DNA of 64,000 bases, from the NCBI GenBank assembly GCA_947650365.1, contig OX393550.1, forward strand, positions 116,991,515 through 117,055,514, read 5' to 3'. Shown piece after piece: positions 24,801 through 34,395 of the stretch. Each line of letters opens with the position of its first letter. Positions within the stretch are counted from its first letter, which is position 1. The notes under the pieces are model-generated. The model ran no database searches. It saw only the letters and a program-made list of their open reading frames with translations, and was not told the origin of the DNA. This DNA comes from Chamaelirium japonicum (taxonomy: Eukaryota > Streptophyta > Magnoliopsida > Liliales > Melanthiaceae). The position numbers were made by a program, and so were the translations under genes.

Positions 24801-27800
24801 AACTGCTCTCCCGGGTCCGGTGGCCAAGTAATCCGCCTCAAGTACGCAGCGACTCCATCGGGCATCCCCGGCCCCTCAACGCCAAGCGAAGACCTGAAAG
24901 CCAAAACCAACATCCTCCGCGGCACGATAAGATCGTCAATATACTCAGATAATTTCATGTGATAATAGGGAAATAGGTTGACATGAAATTCAAATGACGT
25001 ATGAAAAGAAAGGCCGCGGGAGCATAATGTGCGGCGGGTCATCGGCTTGCACAAGAAGCAATGGTTTATTTGAAAGGCCATGGGGTGCGGGTGCAATATG
25101 TGTTGCTCAAATTGGCCTGCGCACGGTGCAAAACAAGGGGATTCTAAACCAAGAAGATATGTCATGTCATCATTGTCTGGATGCAGTGAATCAAATAAGA
25201 AATTCAAGAACTCATCATGCCACTTGTTATGACTTCGAAAAATTAAAGATGATGGGTTGTCTGAAATCTGAAAGCATGAGTCATAAGTACCCTGCCTTGA
25301 AAAGTGATCAAACGTGCCAAAATCTTCTTTAATGTTAAACTCAACACTTGGATGATATGGATGCACATATGATTGGTCGATGAATGTATAGATGTCAGGC
25401 AAATGATGAATGCGAGTGTCATGGATGCCTACAGACTCTAAATGCGATGTGCATGCAATGGAATGCAGAATGTTATCTAATCCCTTCTCAATTGGTAGCG
25501 AATCAGATGAACACCCAACTAAATTATTTGCAAATGATGGTATGGGATGGCTCTGACTCAGAAGACTTTGAGGTGCGTGGGAAAGGTGTCTCCTAAAACA
25601 TGTGGGCCATAGGGTGACATTGATGCCGTCCTTAAGGAAGGTATAGGTGTTGGCCCTTCCGTGATGTTGTACATCTTGGTCGAACTGCCATGGACGCCCA
25701 AGGATAACATCAGCCACTTCTAAAGGAAGGACATCACATCAAATCTCGTCGTGATATTGCAGCCCAATTGATAACTTTGCCAAACAACAATGCGTCACCA
25801 ACTTGCTCGTGGTGTTATCCAGCCAAGATGTTTTGTATGGGTGAGCCAAAGGTTGGACTTTCCACTTCTTGCTCCTGACTATCGCTTCATTGATCAGATT
25901 GGTGGTGCAACCTCCATCGATCAAGACACAAAGGTCTATCCCGTTGACAGTGCAGACTGTTCGGAACAGTTCGAACCTCTGATTCTTGCAGTGTGGCTTT
26001 GGGGGTCCTCCACAGAGCTCGTGGGGAAGTAACGCTTTAGGTGCCTGGGGTGATGGCGACTGGTGAATAACCAATAGTGGCGCAGTCACATCATCTCCCT
26101 CCAAGACTAACTCATTGAAGTTTTCGCCTTCAGACTCATGACCATCCTCGTCATTATCCGCAAGATTTGTCTGTGGATGGAATTGACGTCGAGGACAATC
26201 GGCTGACTTGTGACCCGGCTGGTTGCATTTGAAGCACTTTATCTGGCTCGGGTTGGGTCCTAAAACTCCTTTACCCTTCTCAGTGGTTGCAGGAACCGTG
26301 CCAGCTACAGGTAAAGGTCCAGGGAGTGGTCTACTAACAGATCCGGATGGTGCCCTAGTGTTGTTATATCGCCGGGACGCAGATCGGGAGTGGTGAGACT
26401 CGACTTTCTTAGCCCGACGGTGTGCATCACTGACCTGATACAAGTCGTGAAGGGACACCACCTCTTGAATTGAAGGCTTAAGACCATTGACATACCTAGT
26501 GACGCTCTGCTCTTCGTCTTCATGCAGATCATTGCGAGCTTGGAGCTTGTAGAATTCATTGGTGTAATCATCTACCGATTTGTGCTCTTGTCGCAGGTTT
26601 TGAAATTTCTGGAACATACATTGCTTGAAATCAGAAGGGAGGAACTTCTGTTGCATCTGTCCTCTCATGTGTGTCCAAGTGGAAATTTTCTCTTTTCCTT
26701 TTCTACCCCTAGTGGTTTGCAACTGTTTCCACCAAATCAGTGCATGACCTTTCAATTTAAGACTAACAAACTTGACTTGTTTGTCACGGGGGATTTCTTT
26801 CCACTCAAAGTATTGGTCGATTCTCTCGGCCCATTCTAGGAATTCTTCGGGATCCATCCTACCCTCGAACTCAGGAATTTCTATTTTGATGCCCTGATCC
26901 CAGCCCCAATGGGATTTCGCTTTCCTATGACTTTGCCTACTTCGCCTCTCAGATCCATCAGAGGAACTGACGCTGTCACCTCCTGACTCTAGATCTAACT
27001 CACTACGCCCTGGTGACGCTCTAGTCCTGTGTTCTCGACGGGGTTGAGGTGGATTTTGGGAATTGGTGAAGGCCAAGGTCAAGGTTTCAATCTGGGTCTG
27101 GATCCTATCCATGTGCTCTTGTTGCCTCATGAAGGCATCTTGCCAAGTACGGGGTGGAGAAGATCCAACCATTTGAGAGTCTCTAGAAGATGCTATTGAT
27201 TCACTACAGAGAGAAAGGTGATCCTAAGATGGATGCGCTCACGCGATGCGTGTTTCCTAATTAATGCAAGATACAAGCTAAATGAAAGAAGGAAAAATAA
27301 AAAAAAATTTCAGCAAGCACGCGAGGATGCAAGACGTTGACGACTAGTGCGTAAGGACGCGACGACTAGTGCGCTCTGATACCAACTTGATGGGATACGT
27401 ATGCTTAAATAAACCCAAGTGCAGAATTTAAAGCATTAAAATCAGATTTCAGCATATTATAATCAAATTTCAGCAAAGCCTATAAACACGATTCATCATT
27501 CATTCAAGCCCAAGCATCTGTGGCTCAAACCAGATGCGAACATGGCTCGCACCTACCCAAACCAGAAAATAAAACAGAAATAACTAAAGATCCGTTGGTC
27601 GGATCGAAATAACATAAGAACCAAAGTTTTAGATTTTCGAATGATCTTTCCACTAGTGCAGACGGATCGACGATCGACTTCCTGGATCTCCGGAACGGAT
27701 GAAAATACGCCATCAGCTGTAGCAAATCTGCACGTAGTAGGCTCGTCTGCATCAAAAACCCTGGTTGTAAGAGAAGGTCCACAGCCACAGGGAGTATATT

Positions 27801-30800
27801 AAGCATGTGGTGCGTACCTCCCTCACTAATGTGGGACTATTTGTCAACACTTCCCCTTACGCGGAGCACGCGTGGCAAGGATCCTCCCACGCGGAGCACG
27901 TGTGGCAAGGCACGATCGGGGGGGAGCACCCGGAGCGGGAGCAGGAACAGGAAACGGGCCAGCTTTGATACCATGTTAGATACCCTCATGCTCCAAAACC
28001 CGGGTTTTGGGGCATGAGGGTATCTAGTCAACACTCCCCCTCACGTGAAGCATGCGTAGCAAGGATCCTCCCACGCGGAGCAGCGTGGCAAGGCACGATC
28101 GGTGGGGAGCACCCAGAGCGGGAGCAGGAGCAGGAGACGGGCCAGTCTGATACCATGTTAGATACCCTCACACCTCAAAACCCGGGTTGTAAGGGGAGGT
28201 CCACATGTGGGTATATTAAGCGGGTGATGGGTGCCTTCCTTACCGATGTGGGACTATCCGTTAACACTCCCCCTCACGCGGAGCACGCGTGGTAAGGTTC
28301 CTCCCACGTGGAGCACGCGTGGCAAGGCACGATCGGTGGGGAGCACCCGGAGCTGGAGCAGGAGCAGGAGACGGGCCAGCTTTGATACCATGTTAGATAC
28401 CCTCACACCTCAAAACCCGGGTTGTAAGGGGAGGTCCACAGCTGGTATATTAAGTGAGTGATGGGTGTCTCCCTCATCGATGTGGGACTATCCGTTAACA
28501 CTCCCCCTCATGCGAAGCACACATGGCAAGGCACGATTGGTGGGGAGCACCCGGAGCGGGAGCAGGAGTAGGAGACGGGCCAGCTCTGATACCATGTTAG
28601 ATACCCTCACACCTCAAAACCCGGGTTGTAAGAGGAGGTTCACAGGGAGTATATTAAGCAGGTGGTGGGTGCCTCCCTCACCGATGTGGGACTATTCGTA
28701 ACAACATTTTCTATTATCTACGTCCGCTGCGATCCAGTCTCAGATTGGCATCAGAAGAGGCTAGCATCTTCAGATTGATAGAAGATATGGGTTAGATCCA
28801 AAAAGATGGATCAGATCTATAGACTCAATCGATAGATGGTACCAGGCTAAATTGTGGTTCATGTGCCTAGTGTTGGATACGGATTAATCTTCAGTATAAG
28901 TTTTGTAACAAAAAGATCCTGGAAACTTTTGCAAAGTTTTCCCAAAATTTAAATAATGTTCCAACTAGCTTAAAAATCTAAAATAAAATTTAAAAATAAG
29001 TCAAAAGCCCAGAATATAAAAAATAAACAGTTTAAGACTAATGACTTAATCAACCTTTATTTGCTCATGCATCATACATCCTGTAATAAACTTGCGGTCT
29101 TTCTTCAACTTAGATTCTAGAAATTTGGGATAATAAACTTGATGAAAATAGAGGCATTCTTTATACATGCAGTAATCTACCTGATTTATCTTGGTGGCCT
29201 TACAATTCTTGATCTTGTATTTTGTGCTTGCCCTATGACAATATTTACCTAAGATATTTTTCACACCTAAAGAGAACTGTATAATTTCAGTAAATGATAA
29301 TCAGCAGTCATGATTAAATTTAACAAGCTTCTTTTGATCAAATCATCAAACAATGAAGAATGGAAGACACTCTCCCGATGCATTCTTATATCTCTTGTAA
29401 ATTCCCAAATAGTGATTCACAGTCGTAATTTTCCAATGTAGGGCCACTTTTATCTGCTTTATTTTGCTTATTCTGATTTGAAACTGGTAATCTAAGAGCA
29501 TAAACTGAAAAAACAATATAAAATTGCATAAAAGATATTTACACATAAATAATGAGCAAGTAGACAAGCAGCACCGAATTAGTTCACAAATATGAATTCA
29601 ACTACTGCTACTTGAGCACAGAAATAAGAGAAGTAAGTAAATAACAATGCAGCAACATGGAAATGGTACTTCCACAGTGAGGTCCTGTGGAATTGACAAG
29701 TTACCAAATGAACTTTATCTGATTTAGTGATAGATTTGTTGTGCCCATCAGCTTTAGATTTATTGTCCTTTTGAACCACTGCAGAGAAGAGACTCTCAAG
29801 TTCTGACACATCAAATTCTGAAGTGCTGCATTAAAAACCTTTACTCATTAAGAATGAAGACCGTACTGGAAACCAGAAATGCATCTCACAAGATATGAAA
29901 CATAATCAGCAACAAAGAAATCAGGAAGGTCAAGAAAAAGGTGACCATTTAAGAATTTAATTATCTGCTATAAAACAAACAAAATGAATTTACTATGTAA
30001 AGCAAAGTTTGAATACGATTAGTAAATACCAATGAGTATCAGCATATTTCTGTAAGTCTGCCCATAAGCTTCCTTGCACTGCTCTTGTTACTTTCACCCA
30101 ATGCAATGGTTTTAATGATGATTTTCGAGGAGCTGTAGGACGTGTAAGCCCATTCCCTCTACCCCCAAGTACGCAGTTAGCTAAGCCTCTAGTTCCAGCC
30201 TGAGAACTAGCTAAACCTGCTGGCGGAGGCGGAGGAGCACCTGGAGACCTAGAAAGTGCTGGAGGAACACACAATCCAGCAGGCGGTGGAGGAGGTGGAC
30301 CTCCTCGATTCCTTCCTGGGGGAGGTGGTGGAGGTGGAGTGCCTCTGCATGCTCCAGGAAGAGGAGGTGGAGGTGGGGCTCCTCCGCGTGCACTAGGAGA
30401 CGGTGGTGGAGGTGGAACTCCATGTACTCCAAGGGGAGGTGGTGGAGGTGGAGGTCCTCCATGCCCACCAGGAATGAGTGGTGGAGGTGGCAGTCCACCA
30501 TACCCGCTAGGGAGGTAGGGTGGGGGTGGCGGTGGTATTCCTCCATGCCCACTCCGTAGTAGTGGAATTCCTCCACTTGCTCTAGGGGGAGGTGATGGTG
30601 GTGGTGGAACTTCTCTACAAAATCCAGTGGAACGGGGTGAAAGCGGAGCTCCTCCATGCATATAAGGCAGGGGAAGAGGGGTTGGAGTAACAACCTCAGG
30701 AACCTTTAATGTATTTGATGATGGCAAGGGAGTTTGAAGGGCTAGGGGAGGTGTTGTCAAGGAGCCTGTAAAAGAGAATCTTGATGAAATCATTGGAGGT

Positions 30801-33800
30801 GGAGGGGGTGGAGGAGGTGGATTCAGAGGGCCATCAACAAAAGATCCAACCTTCAAAGGGGATGGGGGAGGCAGTGGTGGCAGTATTGATCCACCAATAT
30901 TTTTCCTATAAAGAGAGGGAGGGAGAGAAGGTGGGTCTCGAGGTTTTCCACCCTCATAGTGTAGTGGCGGAGGGGAGGGAGAGGGTCCTTGAGGCATTCC
31001 TCCTTGATGTGGTAATGGCGGAGGAGGAGGAGGAGGAGGAGGAGGGGGGGGAGGAAGGGAGTCACAATGTATCCCTCCTTGATGTGGTAAGGACGGAGGA
31101 GGATAAGGTGAAGAGATAGTTGATTTAACACCAATGAGAGGAGGAGGTGGGGGTGGGGGTGGAACTGTGGGGGGTTTAGGGGATGCTCCAAGGTTGATAG
31201 ATGGTTGGGTGAGGAGGCATGGATGAGGGGGAGGAAAGATTTTGGTCATTGATCCCGAGAGCATTGGGGGAGGGGGAGGGCATTTCGTGGATGCTCCATG
31301 GAATGGAGGTGCAAAGGGGGGAGGAGGGGGCCCTTTGGTGAAAGTTGTCGAATGCAAGGGCAGCGAAGATGGAGCGCATGAAACAACATGAAATGGTGGT
31401 GGGGAAGGTGGTGGCAACGGTAGTTGTGGAGGTGAAGAAACAAGTGAAGTAATAGGCACATCAGTAGATGAACAAAGAGAAGTAGGGGAGAGGAAAGAGG
31501 CCTTAGGTGTTTCTCCTATTTGTGGAGGTAAAGGTGAAGTACATGGATGTAAAAAATAATCATATAACGAGGTCCTAAAGGATGGTAGTGGTGGTGGTGG
31601 TGGAGGTGGCGGGGCCTGGGTTGTTGCTCTAATTTTTGAACTTGGAGGTGGAGGAGATGGAGTTGGATAAGGTAAAGGAAGAGGTGAGACAAGTGTAGAA
31701 AAAGCATTTAACGAAGTAGCAAAAGAAACGATTGGTGGTGAGGAACATAGACAAGGACCTTCGGGTGCTGAGAATTCTTGTTTGGTAGAAGATATTGAGG
31801 GTGGACACATTGTAAAGGTAGCTATGGAGACCATTGATGATAGCATAGGAGGAGGCGATGTCAGTATTGACTGTGATGTAGAAGTTATAGTTCTACCAGT
31901 AGGAGAAGAAATTGGTGAAGTATTTGCGGTTTCACATGGAACATCATCATGAGAAATTGCAGAAATGGCTAAAACCGATGGCGGACTATTATATTCTAAT
32001 GGAGAATGGGATGGCACATGCATAAAAGTAGCATCACAGCCTTTGCTTGTAGGTTTCCCGAAAGATATTGTTTCTGGAATTGTTAGTTTCGTATGATTTA
32101 TCAAAGCATCCTGATGTATCTTTGGGTCTGATAAAACTGAATCAAAAGTTGGTGTCATGATGCATGCAGGAAGTTTCTTCAGCGTTGAAGGCAGTAACTC
32201 CTCAGATTTCTTTGTCTGAATATCAACTTCTGACTTCTGAGAGAGAATCTTAGGCTCTAGCTTAATTTCAGTGACAACATTTTCTTTCTCTCGTTGGCAA
32301 TCATTGGTTTCAAGCTTACGCCTTATTTCATCTGCAATATTAGGGGTCTCAATATCAGAACTCCTGCCTTCCAGAACTGATTTCTTTTCAATCGAAACGG
32401 TCTGTATAACCTGCTTGGGAACATTCTCTTCTAATTTGTAGTTTGCTTCAGCTGACAGTATTTGGGTCTCTGACTTGTGACTTTTATTGTCTGAAGTGAT
32501 TGTCTCACCAATGCCCTTTGTATCCTGTTTGATATTGTTTGTTCCAGATGTAACCCTCTCTTCAACTTCATGATTAGCAATTTTTTGTGTATCTATTTCG
32601 AAATTACGGGTTTCTAATGTACCCTTCTCTTGATCTTCCAGAGACGAGCCCTCTGAGTTGACAAAAATGTTGTCCAATATAGCAATTCTTTTGGTAACAA
32701 ATATTTCATCATGTTTGACATCATTGGTAAGTAATACTTCTGCTTGGTTTCCTAACATAGCTACTGTTTCATCAATATAAGTTGCGTCATGCTTAACCTC
32801 TTCAGAATTCCAAAATTCAAAACTGCTCTTCGCTTCCGCATAAGGGCTTGAGATTTCTAATTTGGGGCTCCGTTCATGTAGAGTAGTAGCTGCTAGAACT
32901 GTGTGAAAATCAGGAGATCTCTGCCCATCATGCCATTCCGGATTGCTAAAGATCTCTTCTGCCTCAAAGAATTCCTCAGTCGAAGCAACTTCCATCTCGT
33001 CCTCGTCCACAGCTGCCACTTCTGTTGCGGCATCAGACTCAGCATCCAAGTCTGAAAAGAGTACCTGGTTGAGGCATGAGTACGCTTTCAATTCCCATTG
33101 ATATAGGTAGCAAACAACCCCACAGTGCAGGAAATTGGCACCTACCTCTGCCTTGAAGTCTTTCGAGAACTGGATCTTGGGCTTCCATACAACGTCGATG
33201 TCCTCATGGTTCAGCAGCAAAATATGAGAATTGATAAAAGCTGTATTGAACATAACCCTAAACATCATTTCCTCATGTTCCAGGTCCTTGTCCATATGGA
33301 TGCATTCAAGGACCACATCCCCTTGAACACAGCAATGCACATTTATTTTCATTGGTACACTATCTACCTGCAATTACAGTTAAAAATTGATAATCACAAA
33401 CTCAGAATAATACCATCCTGCAGGCATTAGGATTGAGAAATACCTGGCTGTAGTGCCGAACCTGTTTCTTGGTCTTTGAAATTGAGGAAAGAACCTTGGA
33501 ACTCTTATCGGATAGCATTGAAGGATCAAGACCATAGACACGAATGATTAGTCTGCAACCACCTTCTCCATCAAAGTTTGGAACATCTCTAAGTATCAGA
33601 CAATCCAAGGTGAAGGGTATATCTTGCGGAGGCCATTTTGACCCACTGCCTCGTTTGGATATGTATTGAAGATATCTCATATGAGAAGCTTGTGGGTTAA
33701 CGGGAGAGGAGAGATAGAGGAGCTCCATTGGGGCTTGCTTATACACCATTTCTAGAGTTCTTTGCTCCCCGGTGTACTGTTTCCTATAGAGCAGAAGACC

Positions 33801-34316
33801 TGCAAGGATAAAAGCAAGCACCGGCCATCCTCCTCTCTCACAATGCATTAGCAAGACGTTTTGTTTCCCTTCTACTGATAGCCAGCTTTCGTACGATTTC
33901 AAGAAATGGTGGAGCATCGCCAAAGGAAGTAATGGACAGCCTTCGTACTGCCGAGGGCAGTCCATGACCTTCATATGATGCTGAGATAAAATATCCGAAG
34001 TTTGGCTCTTTTCACCACCTCTGATGTTGAATACCAGGAATGAAGAATCAGGAAAATAATCCTCCAGCTGGGTCATAATACTGCCTATGTAGTCCCTGTA
34101 CTCATCTTCTTCCATAACTACTGAAGAAAAGCAACAGTCGAACACTGCAAGCACACCAATCAATTGGCAAAAATTTAAAAATAAAAAACGGTACAAAGGA
34201 CAGGATCCTGAAATAAGGTAGAACAGAACCATAGAAACATGTCTCTTAGCATATTAGTACGGATAATTTATTAGGAAAAGAACTCCAACCACTCTCAGAG
34301 CAGCCAAAGTAAAGAA

Positions 34317-34395
<79 letters not shown>

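Larger units (their letters stand above)
23509..27754 (-). mobile_element. Non-autonomous Ty3/gypsy-type element (gag-protease, no pol), nested in TRIM array
   Basis: Termini TGATG...CATCA; LTRs at 23509-24703 (1,195 bp) and 27388-27754 (367 bp, the same ends but a shorter middle). Perfect target duplication AAAAC at 23504-23508 and 27755-27759. On minus: primer site TGGTATCAGAGC three bases (AGT) from the LTR, gag with knuckle CFKCNQPGHKSADC, protease-like LIDGGCTTNLIN, and a purine tract (TGGGGGACT) beside the 3' LTR. Reverse transcriptase, RNase H and integrase are absent. About eight differences in the shared 367 bp suggest somewhat under one million years. The gag-protease frame has about one break; it is a fossil and younger than the TRIM array. 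Confidence 0.88.
23483..28703 (-). mobile_element. Tandem TRIM array: five LTRs, four internal domains, split by a gypsy-type element
   Basis: LTRs with TGTTAG...TAACA ends lie at 23483-23508 plus 27755-27849, 27974-28033, 28156-28266, 28391-28500 and 28595-28703, about 110 bp each except the second. They alternate with 94-124-bp internal segments. Each internal segment has CTCCCCCTCA-like sequence (polypurine tract on minus) at its left end and TCTGATACCA (primer site for tRNA-iMet on minus) at its right end, both touching an LTR. No coding capacity. Flanks GCATT (23478-23482) and ACATT (28704-28708) fit one target duplication for the whole array. This is a TRIM/SMART-type miniature element whose copies share LTRs head to tail. 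Confidence 0.88.

Noticed and set aside
30211-31707. His/Leu-rich frames on minus and Glu/Val-rich frames on plus within formin exon 4
   Set aside because: Shadows of the CCN-rich FH1 coding sequence in other frames.
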